Position numbers and translations under genes: made by a program. From positions 1 to 64,000 of the forward strand of contig NZ_JBHYGL010000014.1 in assembly GCF_051859025.1 (NCBI RefSeq): a DNA stretch of 64,000 nucleotides, written 5' to 3'. Source of the stretch: Falsiroseomonas sp051859025. Lineage in GTDB: Bacteria > Pseudomonadota > Alphaproteobacteria > Acetobacterales > Acetobacteraceae. This document shows, piece after piece, positions 35,530 through 43,921 of the stretch. Numbering within the stretch: the stretch's first letter is position 1; every line of letters begins with the position of its first letter. Below the pieces are notes generated by a model that did no database searches, was not told the origin of the DNA, and saw nothing but the letters and a program-made list of their open reading frames with translations.

Positions 35530-37184
35530 TCCTCGCGCAGGTAGAGCAGGTAATTGTCCAGATGGACGATGCGGGTGTAGCGCCGCCAGGTCTCCTCGAA
35601 GGCCGGGTGGCGGGAGAAATACTCGATGGGGTCGAATTCCTCGGCCCCGCAGCGGGGGATGCCGGACCGTTTGGCCACCAGCACGGCGCCGGGCGGCGCG
35701 CGGGCGAAGTCCTCCGCCACCGTGCGATACACCAGGAATTCGGGGCGGGACATCTCCCACGGCTCCCGGTAGCGGGCGGCGCCTTCGGGGCAATCGGGAT
35801 AGGCGCCGACCAGCAGCCAGAGGTTCATGGTGCGCAGCGTCGACCGGGCGCGGGCGTAGTTGAGCGCGGGATAGACGGGGTAGATGTCGGGCGAGAGGAC
35901 CAGCAGCCTCTCCCCCGCCACTTCGCGCTTCAACTCGGCCGCCAATTGGCCATCGGCCAGGGTGGTGTACCAGATCTGCCGCCAGGGGCTTTCGCCCCGG
36001 ATATGGACGGCCGCGATGGCGAAGGTGCAGGCGATGGCCAGCATCGGCGCCGCGGCCAGCGCCCGGCCGGCGGGCAACGCCCGGTCGAACCACCGCGCAG
36101 CCACCCAGCCGCCGGCCAGCGCCGTCGCCATCGTCATGGGCACCACGTGGTATGACCAGCCCTTGTGCTGCACGATGGCGGAAAGCATCCCCCCCAACGC
36201 AACGCAGCCCAGTGCCCGCGCCCCCGGCCCCGCCCCGCGCCAGGCCAGCATCGGCAGCACCAGCAGCACCGCCACCACGGCCGATCCCATCTTGTCCGTC
36301 AGCAGCACGGCGAAGACATTGAGCCCGCCGGTGCCCAAGTAGAAATCCATCACCAGCGGCACGACGTGGCCGAGGTAGTCGGGGAACAGCAGCGGCAGCG
36401 TCGCCAGGTACAACAGCCAGACGACGGCCATCAGCCACGGCAGCGGGTCCCGCAAGGCCGGCGCCAGGCCGCGGCGCCACAGCACCAGCGCCTCCACCAG
36501 CAGGGGCACGGCCAGGAAATGCGGCTTCAGCGCGAAGGCGAGCGCGGCCGCCAGCGTGACGGACAGCGCCAGTCCGCTCGGCGTGGCCTGGCCCTCCATC
36601 CGCCGCGCCGCCAGCAGGGCGTAGGGAAGGGCGAAAAGCCCCATCAGATGCTCCCGCTGGCCGACATCATAGGCCGCCAGCAGGCAGGTGAGCGGCACCA
36701 GCGCATCCAGCACCGCGGCCTCCACCGGCCCTTCCCGCTGGTCGCGCCGCAGCGCCACGCAGAAGCGCCAGGCCAGGGCGCAGCAACCCAGCACGCAGGC
36801 CTGCAATGCCTGGACGGAATCCAGGGGCGTGAAGCGGTCGATCAGCGCCGGGATGGCGGTGAGCGCGAAGATCAGCGGCGGGTTGACGTCGATCAGGTCG
36901 CGGTACAACCGCTCCCCGCCCACCCATCGCTCGGCGAAATTCAGGATGGCCGCGACATCGTGATTGAGCGGCGGCGCCAGCACCATCAGCAGGAAGGCCA
37001 GGGCCGGCGCCAGCGCCAGGGCGCGCAGGATGCGGGCGCGGGTTTCCGCCGGTACGTCGATCGCGGGGCCCTGCGGCGCGGCCACTTCCGCCGCGACGGC
37101 GCGGTCCGGCTGGCCAGGGGCAGGCAGGGGGTGGGCACCCCGGGCCTGGTTGGCCTGGTGCGGCGGGCTGGTCGGCGGGGTCAT
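35526..37184 (-). CDS. polytopic GT-C-like membrane protein, possible lipid-linked sugar transferase
   Basis: About 552 residues with ten or more membrane helices. After the first helix, the loop LNHDVAAILNFAERWVGGERLYRDLIDVNPPLIFAL resembles the acidic first loop of GT39/PMT-type glycosyltransferases. A soluble C-terminal part of about 130 residues ends IVHLDNYLLYLREE. The N terminus is proline-rich; ATG 37184 has GGAGG 12 bases upstream, while ATG 37196 touches it. The divergent methyltransferase-GT2-flippase genes suggest a shared role in envelope glycan modification. The activity is an inference. Confidence 0.65.
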   Translation of the reverse strand: MTPPTSPPHQANQARGAHPLPAPGQPDRAVAAEVAAPQGPAIDVPAETRARILRALALAPALAFLLMVLAPPLNHDVAAILNFAERWVGGERLYRDLIDVNPPLIFALTAIPALIDRFTPLDSVQALQACVLGCCALAWRFCVALRRDQREGPVEAAVLDALVPLTCLLAAYDVGQREHLMGLFALPYALLAARRMEGQATPSGLALSVTLAAALAFALKPHFLAVPLLVEALVLWRRGLAPALRDPLPWLMAVVWLLYLATLPLLFPDYLGHVVPLVMDFYLGTGGLNVFAVLLTDKMGSAVVAVLLVLPMLAWRGAGPGARALGCVALGGMLSAIVQHKGWSYHVVPMTMATALAGGWVAARWFDRALPAGRALAAAPMLAIACTFAIAAVHIRGESPWRQIWYTTLADGQLAAELKREVAGERLLVLSPDIYPVYPALNYARARSTLRTMNLWLLVGAYPDCPEGAARYREPWEMSRPEFLVYRTVAEDFARAPPGAVLVAKRSGIPRCGAEEFDPIEYFSRHPAFEETWRRYTRIVHLDNYLLYLREE

Positions 37185-37312
37185 CGGCGGGCGCATCCTC
37201 CGCCCGCAAGGGTCAGGGCGCAACCGCATTGCGGCGCCGATGCGGCGGATCTGCCCCGCGCCGGCCGCGGTCCCGCCTTGCCCTCGCCGCGCTCCGCCGC
37301 CACAACGGTTTC

Positions 37313-38047
37313 GTGGAACCCGCCGAATACGCCCTGATGGACGCCGCCGAGGATGGCATGTGGTGGTTCAAGGCCGCCCATGCCCGCGTGCTGGACGCCT
37401 TGCGCGCCCGCCCCGGCCCCGAAGGCCCTGTCCTCGATGCGGGATGCGGCACCGGCGGCTTCCTCCGCCGGATGCGGGATGAGATGCCCGGCCGCGCCGC
37501 GATGGGCCTGGAATACATGCCCGACGCCGCCCGCCGTGCGCAGGAGAAATCCGGCTGGCCGGTGGCGGCCGGGGATGCGAATGCCCTGCCCTTCCAGGAC
37601 GCCAGCTTCGGCGCCGCGGTCAGCATCGACGTGATCTGCCATGCCGGCGTCGATCCCGCCCGCGGCCTGGCGGAACTGCACCGCGTGCTGCGCCCGGGCG
37701 GCACCGTGGTGCTCAACCTGCCCGCCTTCGAATGGCTGCGCAGCGCGCATGACGCCCGCGTGCACACCGCCCGCCGCTACACCGCCGCCGGCACCACCGC
37801 GATGATGGAACAGGCGGGCTTCACCGCCGTTACGTCCCGGTACTGGAACGGCCTGCTGCTCCCGCTCATGGCGCTTCAGCGCAAGGTCCTGCACCGCAAG
37901 CCCGATGCCCCGAGTGACGTGACCCACTTCCCCCCCTGGATCGACCGAACCCTGCACGCCGTCGCGGAGACGGAGCGGCGGATCGGCCTGGCCGGCATCC
38001 CCATGCCGGCGGGCGGCTCCGTCCTCGTCATCGCGACGCGCCCGTGA
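37313..38047 (+). CDS. class I SAM-dependent methyltransferase
   Basis: About 244 residues. The SAM motif VLDAGCGTGGFLRRM is followed by a core ending AAGDANALPFQDASFGAAVSIDVICH and LHRVLRPGGTVVLNLPA, typical of Methyltransf_11. GTG 37313 (MEPAEYALMDAAEDGMWWFKAAHARV) matches the start seen in methyltransferases that sit beside GT2 genes; the upstream frame from 37229 is low-complexity and probably untranslated. Its stop is 14 bases before the GT2 start. Confidence 0.82.
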   Translation: MEPAEYALMDAAEDGMWWFKAAHARVLDALRARPGPEGPVLDAGCGTGGFLRRMRDEMPGRAAMGLEYMPDAARRAQEKSGWPVAAGDANALPFQDASFGAAVSIDVICHAGVDPARGLAELHRVLRPGGTVVLNLPAFEWLRSAHDARVHTARRYTAAGTTAMMEQAGFTAVTSRYWNGLLLPLMALQRKVLHRKPDAPSDVTHFPPWIDRTLHAVAETERRIGLAGIPMPAGGSVLVIATRP

Positions 38048-38061
38048 TGGAGACCGAAGAC

Positions 38062-39054
38062 ATGAGTGACGTGACCGGCCCCCCGGTCGGGCTTTCGATC
38101 GTGGTGCCCGTCTATCGCGGCGCCAGCACCGTCGGCGCGCTGGTGGAGGCGCTGTCCGCGCTGCGCCCCGCCGGCGGGATCGAGATCGTGCTGGTCAACG
38201 ATGGCAGCCCCGACAATTCCGGGGAGGTCTGCCGCACGCTGCAGCGCAGCGCGACCGTGCCGCTGACCTACATCGAGCACGCCCGCAACTTCGGCGAGCA
38301 CAACGCGGTGATGACCGGGCTCCGCCATGCCCGCGGCGCCTACGTCATCACCATGGATGACGACCTCCAGAACCCGCCGGAGGAAGTGATCCGCCTGTAT
38401 GACCATGCCCGCCTGGGTGGCTGGGACGTGGTCTACACGCGCTATGCGAAGAAGGAACATGAGGGCTGGCGCAATCTCGGCAGCCGTTTTGCCAATGGCG
38501 TGGCGGATCTGCTGCTGGACAAGCCGAAGGGGCTCTACCTCTCCTCCTTCCGCTGCATGTCGGCGCTGGCGGTCAAGGAAGTCGCGAAATACAGCGGCCC
38601 CTACCCCTATGTGGACGGGTTGCTGATGCAGGTGACGCAGCGGCTCGACAGCATCGAGGTGAAGCACCTGCCCCGCGCGGAGGGGCGCAGCAACTACACG
38701 CTGAAGCGCCTGGTGCTGCTGTGGATGAACCTCGCCACCAACTTCTCCGTCCTGCCGCTGCGCATGGCGATCCTGGCGGGCGCGGCGATGGGCATGCTCG
38801 GCCTGCTGGCCGCCGCCGTCGTGATCTTCGAGGGGCTGAGCGGGGAGACGCCCTCGGGCTGGGCCTCCATGATGACGGTGGTGCTGCTGGTCTCCGGCGT
38901 GCAGTTCCTCATCCTCGGTGTGCTCGGCGAATATGTCGGCCGCGCCTTCCTTTCCGCCAACGGCAAGCCGCAGGGCGTGGTGCGGGAGGTGCTCGGCGCG
39001 GCGGAGACCGAGGCGCCGGCAGCCGAGGCAAGCCGGGTGCGCGTGGTTTCGTGA
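38062..39054 (+). CDS. glycosyltransferase family 2 with C-terminal membrane helices (polyprenyl-phosphate type)
   Basis: A 330-residue GT2 enzyme. LSIVVPVYRGASTVGALVEAL, LVNDGSPDNSGEVC, the DDD metal motif in YVITMDDDLQNPPEEV, and two membrane helices at the C terminus match the DPM1/GtrB/ArnC group that loads sugars onto undecaprenyl phosphate. ATG 38062 has GGAG 9 bases upstream and is preferred over GTG 38044 or ATG 38047, which overlap the previous stop. The small flippase-like gene follows after 25 bases. Confidence 0.9.
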   Translation: MSDVTGPPVGLSIVVPVYRGASTVGALVEALSALRPAGGIEIVLVNDGSPDNSGEVCRTLQRSATVPLTYIEHARNFGEHNAVMTGLRHARGAYVITMDDDLQNPPEEVIRLYDHARLGGWDVVYTRYAKKEHEGWRNLGSRFANGVADLLLDKPKGLYLSSFRCMSALAVKEVAKYSGPYPYVDGLLMQVTQRLDSIEVKHLPRAEGRSNYTLKRLVLLWMNLATNFSVLPLRMAILAGAAMGMLGLLAAAVVIFEGLSGETPSGWASMMTVVLLVSGVQFLILGVLGEYVGRAFLSANGKPQGVVREVLGAAETEAPAAEASRVRVVS

Positions 39055-39079
39055 CGCCCGGCCCGAAGGGATTGCCCCG

Positions 39080-39430
39080 ATGCTGAGTGCCTGGATCACC
39101 CTGGCCGCCGCGATCACGACATCGCTGGTCGGCCAGGTGCTGCTGAAGGCCGGCGCCTCCGGCTCCGTCGCGGCGGAGACGGGTTTCATCGACCAGCTCT
39201 TCCGCTGGCAGACCATCATCGGGCTCGGCGCCTATGGCGGCGCGGCGCTGCTCTACATCATCGCCCTGCGGAAGATCCCGATGAGCGTGGCGCTGCCCTG
39301 CACGGCGGCGAGCTATGTCGTCATCGCCGTCATCGGCTGGGCCGTCTTCGGGGAAAGCCTCGGCGCGCAGAAGCTGGCGGCGATCGGGCTGATCTCCGCG
39401 GGCGTCCTGCTGCTCGCCACGACTGCGTGA
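39080..39430 (+). CDS. small four-helix SMR/EamA-type protein (ArnE/F-like flippase subunit)
   Basis: A 116-residue protein with four membrane helices, of the EamA/SMR small type (LVGQVLLKAGAS in helix 1; KIPMSVALPCTAASYVVIAVIGWAVFGESLGAQKLAAIGLISAGV at the end). Next to a polyprenyl-phosphate glycosyltransferase such proteins usually flip the lipid-linked sugar, as ArnE/ArnF do. ATG 39080 is used; the longer frame lies in the GT2 gene. The stop overlaps the MFS start by four bases. Confidence 0.83.
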   Translation: MLSAWITLAAAITTSLVGQVLLKAGASGSVAAETGFIDQLFRWQTIIGLGAYGGAALLYIIALRKIPMSVALPCTAASYVVIAVIGWAVFGESLGAQKLAAIGLISAGVLLLATTA

Positions 39431-40620
39431 AACCAGCCGTCCCGGGGCGAGGGACTGCGTCCCCGCCGGGCTGGGCCGTCGTCACCGCGCTTGGCGTTTC
39501 CCTCATCCTGGGCTGGGGCACGGGATACTTCCTGCCGGGCGTGCTGGGCGTGGCGATGGAGCGGGACCTCGGCCTGCCCGCCGGCGCCAGCTTCCTCATC
39601 GTCGCCATCCAGCTCGGCCTGGCCGGCGTGCTCGCACCCCGGGTCGGGCGGCTGATCGATCGGCGCGGGCCGCGCGCGGTGATGGTGGCGGGGTCGATCT
39701 TCTACGCGGCGGGGCTGGCGCTGCTGGCAGCCGCACCAGGCGCCCTGACGGCGCTCCTCGCCTGCCTGGTGCTCGGCATCGCCGCCGCCATGACCCTGTC
39801 GGAGGCCAGCAACGCCGCGCTGGCGACGCTGGGTGCCGATGGCGCGCGGAAGCGGATCGCGGCGCTGGCCGCCATTTCCGGGCTCGCCGCCGCTGTCGCC
39901 TGGCCCGCCCTCGCCTGGGCGGAGGCGCAGTGGGGCTGGCGGATCGCGGTGCTGGGCGCGGCGGCGTCCCACCTGCTGGTGGCGCTGCCGCTGCATGCCA
40001 CGCTGGTCCCGCGCGGCAGCCGGGAAAGGGCGCCGCGTGGCCCCGCGCCGCGCCTGCCGCCCCGGCTGCGCTGGCTGTCCGCCGCGCTGACGGTGCAGGT
40101 GCTGGTGGGCTCTTCGCTGCTGGCCAACATGGTGGCGGTGGTGGAGGCGCTGGGCATGGATCGCGGCAGCGCCATCTTCTGGGCCTCCCTCGCGGGACCA
40201 GCCCAGGTGGCGGCCAGGCTGTTCGACCTGGTGGGCGGCGCGCGGCTGCGGGCGATGACCCTCGCCTCGATCGCCCTGCTGGCCATGCCGGCTTCCATCC
40301 TGCTGCCGCTGCTGGGGCATGTGCTGGCGCCAGGGCTCGGCGCGGCCATCACCGTGCCGATCTTCGTGCTGTGCTACGGCCTGGCATCAGGCGTGATGAG
40401 CGTGATGCGCCCCGCCACGCTGATCGAACTGCATGGCACCGATGGCTACGCGACGGTGGCGGGCAAGGTGATGGCGCCGGTCACCTTCGCCATGGCGGTG
40501 GCGCCGGTGATGTTCGCGCCGCTGCTGCTGAACACGGGCGCCGATGTGGCGCTGCCCATCATCGCCGCGATCTGCTTCGGCGGCTTCCTGATGCTTCGCC
40601 GCGCGGCGCGGGGGTTGTAG
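39427..40620 (+). CDS. MFS transporter
   Basis: A 397-residue protein with about twelve membrane helices in two bundles and the loop RVGRLIDRRGPRAVMV between helices 2 and 3, a recognisable MFS motif. The start is GTG 39427 overlapping the flippase stop (GTGA). The substrate is unknown; its place after an envelope-sugar gene set does not by itself show a functional link. Confidence 0.85.
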   Translation: MKPAVPGRGTASPPGWAVVTALGVSLILGWGTGYFLPGVLGVAMERDLGLPAGASFLIVAIQLGLAGVLAPRVGRLIDRRGPRAVMVAGSIFYAAGLALLAAAPGALTALLACLVLGIAAAMTLSEASNAALATLGADGARKRIAALAAISGLAAAVAWPALAWAEAQWGWRIAVLGAAASHLLVALPLHATLVPRGSRERAPRGPAPRLPPRLRWLSAALTVQVLVGSSLLANMVAVVEALGMDRGSAIFWASLAGPAQVAARLFDLVGGARLRAMTLASIALLAMPASILLPLLGHVLAPGLGAAITVPIFVLCYGLASGVMSVMRPATLIELHGTDGYATVAGKVMAPVTFAMAVAPVMFAPLLLNTGADVALPIIAAICFGGFLMLRRAARGL

Positions 40621-40630
40621 GCTTCGCGCC

Positions 40631-41029
40631 ATGCGCCCCGCCCTGCTGTCCCTGCTGCTGCTCGCAGGCTGCGCCACGCAGCCCCCCTGCCCGCCGGGCC
40701 TTTCCCCCGCGACCCTCGCCAGCGCCTATTTCGGCCGGACGGCGGGGGGCGAGGAGATCGTTACCGACGCTGCCTGGACCCGCTTCATGGACGACGCCGT
40801 GACACCGGCCTTCCCCGACGGCCTGACCGTCCTGGACGGCGCCGGCCAGTGGCGCGGCCGCGCCGGGACCATCAGCCGCCAACACAGCAAGGTGCTCGTC
40901 GTGGCCCTGCCCGGCGGGGATGCCGCGGAAGCGCAGCGGCGGCTGGCGCCGGTCATCGCGACCTATCGCGAGCGTTTCCGGCAGGAAAGCGTGATGGTCA
41001 CGACACAGGCGGTGTGCCTGGGCTTCTGA
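40631..41029 (+). CDS. DUF3574 lipoprotein
   Basis: A 132-residue protein with a lipoprotein signal (LLSLLLLAGC, lipidated Cys14) and the DUF3574 core YFGRTAGGEEIVTDAAWTRFMDDAVTPAFPDGLTVLDGAGQWRGR. The function of the family is unknown. It ends one base before the convergent carboxylase-like gene. The start is 10 bases after the MFS stop. Confidence 0.85.
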   Translation: MRPALLSLLLLAGCATQPPCPPGLSPATLASAYFGRTAGGEEIVTDAAWTRFMDDAVTPAFPDGLTVLDGAGQWRGRAGTISRQHSKVLVVALPGGDAAEAQRRLAPVIATYRERFRQESVMVTTQAVCLGF

Positions 41030-43822
41030 TCACCCAAACGCACCCACCTCATGCACGATCGCCGCGCTGCATTCGCGCACCAGCGCGAACAGCTGCCCCA
41101 TCGGCCTGAACAGCGCCGCATGCTCGGCCGCATAGGAATTGCTGGTGCGTTCCGGCGCCGGCTCATGGAAATCGAGGCCCGAGGACGGGTCCGGGTTCGC
41201 CGGGAAGACCTCCGCCAGCAGTTTCAGCGCGCGCTCCACATCCAGTTGCAGGATGCCGGCCACCAGGCTGTCCCGCGTCGCGCCATGGCGCGGGCTGAAT
41301 TCCGGCAGCGCCACCGCCAGCAGCCAGATGCGGTGGATCAGCGCGAGCCGCAGCGCATGCAGCAGCACGAGGCGGTCCGGCATCCGCGGCAGGTCCGGCC
41401 AGGCGGCACGCAGCGCCAGATGGTCGGCCTGCAGGCGCCGGAACATGCGGACGACGACGGCGGAGAGGTCCAGCTTCTCCAGCGCCTCCGCCACCGCCAT
41501 CAACTCCTCCCGCCGCCCCGGGCGCTGGGTGGCGCCGGCGCGGTCCAGCCAGGGGCCGGGGTCCAGCGTATCCACCGCCGCGCGCAGCACGCCGATATCG
41601 GAACTCGCCGCCGCCCGCGCCGCCATGGCGAGTGCCCGGGCGAAGCGGGGGCTGCGCGCGCGGAGGTCCGCGAAGGCATCGGGGTTGGCCGCCGCCGCGG
41701 CGCCCAGGCCGTGCAGGGTGTTCGCCAGCCATCCCATTTGCTGGAGGATGGCGTTGTTGGGGATGGCGCGAAGCTGGCTGGGGTGGCTGATGCGGGACGG
41801 CCCGCCCATGTCCGATTGCCGCGCGGCGGGGCGTGATCCCGTGCGGTCCAGCAGCCCGGGGCCGAACGCGCCCAGCAGCGCGGCATAGCCGGGGTCTTCC
41901 ACCAGTTCCTGCATCTCCCGCCGTATCGTGGCGAAGAAATCCGCGGCCCAGTCGCTTTCGGCGTAGATCGGGTCGGGCTCGCGCTCCGGCGGCGCGAAGG
42001 CGTGCTCGGCGATGCGGGCGATGGTGGCGGCGGCGAGTTGCGGCGTGCCGAACAGCAGGTAGCCATCGCCGCCCTGGAAGCTGCTCTCCTCCCGCAGTTT
42101 CAGCCCGACCTTGGTCAGCGCGCTGCGCGCCTGGGGCGGGGAGAGGTAGTCGAGCCGATCCGCCAGGCTGTCCGGATGCCCGCCGCGGCCGATGCTCTCC
42201 CCATGCGTGTCGAACAACACGAGTTCGAGGTCGTTCAGCCCGTGCCGCCGCAGCTGGTCCGCCAGCCGCAGCTTGAGCCGTTCCGCCAGGTAGCTCGCGG
42301 GAAGCTGGCCAACATAGCGGCCGGAATCGGAATAGCCGAATTGCAGGCAGAGCCTTCCCTGCGCCCGCAGGTAGTCGCGGAAATGCGGGCTGCGGAGCGC
42401 CTCCTCCACCACCCGGTCGCCGCGCTCCAGCGCCTCCGCCGTCTCGAACAGGGGCGAGATCTCGATCCGCTCCGCGATGCCGAGGCGCTTCGCCAGCCAC
42501 AGCGCGCCGAGCAGCGTGTAGCCCGTCTCCGTCTCCGCGATCAGGAAGCGCACGGGCTGGGAGGCGTCCACATGCTTGGTGATCTGCGCGACCGTCATCA
42601 TCAGCTTGGCGGCGGAGGCCTGTTCCGCCAGCAGCGCGCCGAAATCGACAGGCTGGGCCTCGACCTCCGCCAGCGCCTGGTTGATCTGCGTGAGCAGGCC
42701 GCGGCGGCTGGCCATGTCATCCGGCGCGGCGGTGAGGCCGAGGCGCTGGCGCAGCGCGTTGTGGATCTGGCTGGCGTTGAGGCGCGTATGGGTATGCGCG
42801 AGCGCCAGCCCATGCGCGGCCAGCCCCGCGCGCGCGACGGCGAGCTTGAGGCGCGTGGCATCATCCGGCGCGGCCGCCATGGCGGCGGGGAACAGCGCCA
42901 GCAGCGGCGCGGGATCGACCAGCGCATCGTCGCGCCGGCCGACAAGCACGGCGGCGAAGGCCTGCACCTCATCGGGCTTCGGGCCGCTCGGCAGGGCTTC
43001 CAGCTGCGCCGCCACCGCCTGTTCGGCCAGCAGCACGCGCGCGGCCAGGGCAGCGACGCCGTCACCCAGCGGCGAAAGCTGCGCGGCAAGGCGCTGCAGC
43101 TGCAGCCGCTTCATCGTCAGCCGCAGCCCGATCGTGTCCCACCAGCCGATATCGGTACGGCCATCCGTGTCGTAGCCGACCCAGGTCGAGAGCAGCACGG
43201 GCGAGGGCCGCAATTGCTGCCAGCGATCCCCCCAGACCCCCTGCGCAGCCAGCAGCAGGGCAGCGGCGAGTTCATCCAGCGCATCCCGCCCCCGCGCGAT
43301 GGCGGCGGCGGCCTGGACGAATTCCTCCGTGAGCGTCGGCGCCGCCGGGCGATGCGCGAGGCCGCGCGGCATGGTGCCGCCGGAGGCCGCGGCCGCGACC
43401 GCCGCATTGGTGCCGGGGGGCAGGGAGAAGGTGGGATGCGCCGTGAAGACCGCCGCGAAGCGCGGGCGCTCCACCGCCTCCCGATAGGCGGCGAAGGGCA
43501 CGGGGCTGTCATCGGGATCGGGCCGCACCAGCCGCGCCGCCAGCGCATCCAGCCCGCCGGCGCGGCCGATGCCGACGTAATTCGCCAGGCGCTGCGCGCG
43601 TTCCGCCGCGGCATCATCGGCGATCCGGCCGATCAGCGCGGCGATGGCGGGCGCGTCCAGCCTGCCATCATCCAGCCGCCGGCTGACCGCCAGCGCCATC
43701 AGCAGCACCGGGTCCCCGAAGGGGTCGGTGGCCGCGGCCTCCCGCGCCTCCTTCAGGCGGGCCAGGAGGTCGGCCAGGGTCTCGGCGACGGGGTCAGGCG
43801 CAGGGGCTTGGACGTCGGGCAT
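41030..43822 (-). CDS. phosphoenolpyruvate carboxylase-like protein with altered active-site motifs
   Basis: A 930-residue protein of PEP-carboxylase size and order: AVFTAHPTFSLPPGTN (usual TAHPTE), STWVGYDTDGRTDIGWWDT (usual GGDRDGNP), QFGYSDSGRYVG (usual GYSDSNKDGG) and LFDTHGESIGRGGHP (usual FHGRGGSVGRGGGP). The catalytic His residues are kept, but Glu after TAHPT and the Arg of the HGRGG loop are missing or shifted. It may catalyse PEP carboxylation, a variant reaction or none. ATG 43820-43822 is used. It is a single gene with no adjacent regulatory partner. Confidence 0.7.
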   Translation of the reverse strand: MPDVQAPAPDPVAETLADLLARLKEAREAAATDPFGDPVLLMALAVSRRLDDGRLDAPAIAALIGRIADDAAAERAQRLANYVGIGRAGGLDALAARLVRPDPDDSPVPFAAYREAVERPRFAAVFTAHPTFSLPPGTNAAVAAAASGGTMPRGLAHRPAAPTLTEEFVQAAAAIARGRDALDELAAALLLAAQGVWGDRWQQLRPSPVLLSTWVGYDTDGRTDIGWWDTIGLRLTMKRLQLQRLAAQLSPLGDGVAALAARVLLAEQAVAAQLEALPSGPKPDEVQAFAAVLVGRRDDALVDPAPLLALFPAAMAAAPDDATRLKLAVARAGLAAHGLALAHTHTRLNASQIHNALRQRLGLTAAPDDMASRRGLLTQINQALAEVEAQPVDFGALLAEQASAAKLMMTVAQITKHVDASQPVRFLIAETETGYTLLGALWLAKRLGIAERIEISPLFETAEALERGDRVVEEALRSPHFRDYLRAQGRLCLQFGYSDSGRYVGQLPASYLAERLKLRLADQLRRHGLNDLELVLFDTHGESIGRGGHPDSLADRLDYLSPPQARSALTKVGLKLREESSFQGGDGYLLFGTPQLAAATIARIAEHAFAPPEREPDPIYAESDWAADFFATIRREMQELVEDPGYAALLGAFGPGLLDRTGSRPAARQSDMGGPSRISHPSQLRAIPNNAILQQMGWLANTLHGLGAAAAANPDAFADLRARSPRFARALAMAARAAASSDIGVLRAAVDTLDPGPWLDRAGATQRPGRREELMAVAEALEKLDLSAVVVRMFRRLQADHLALRAAWPDLPRMPDRLVLLHALRLALIHRIWLLAVALPEFSPRHGATRDSLVAGILQLDVERALKLLAEVFPANPDPSSGLDFHEPAPERTSNSYAAEHAALFRPMGQLFALVRECSAAIVHEVGAFG

Positions 43823-43921
43823 GGCCCGATGCTGCACCTGCGAAGCGGGCCGGCGCCAGCACCGAATCGCGGGGCGCCGTGGCCCCGCAACGAATCCGCC
43901 GCCGGATCGGGCAGGCCGCGC

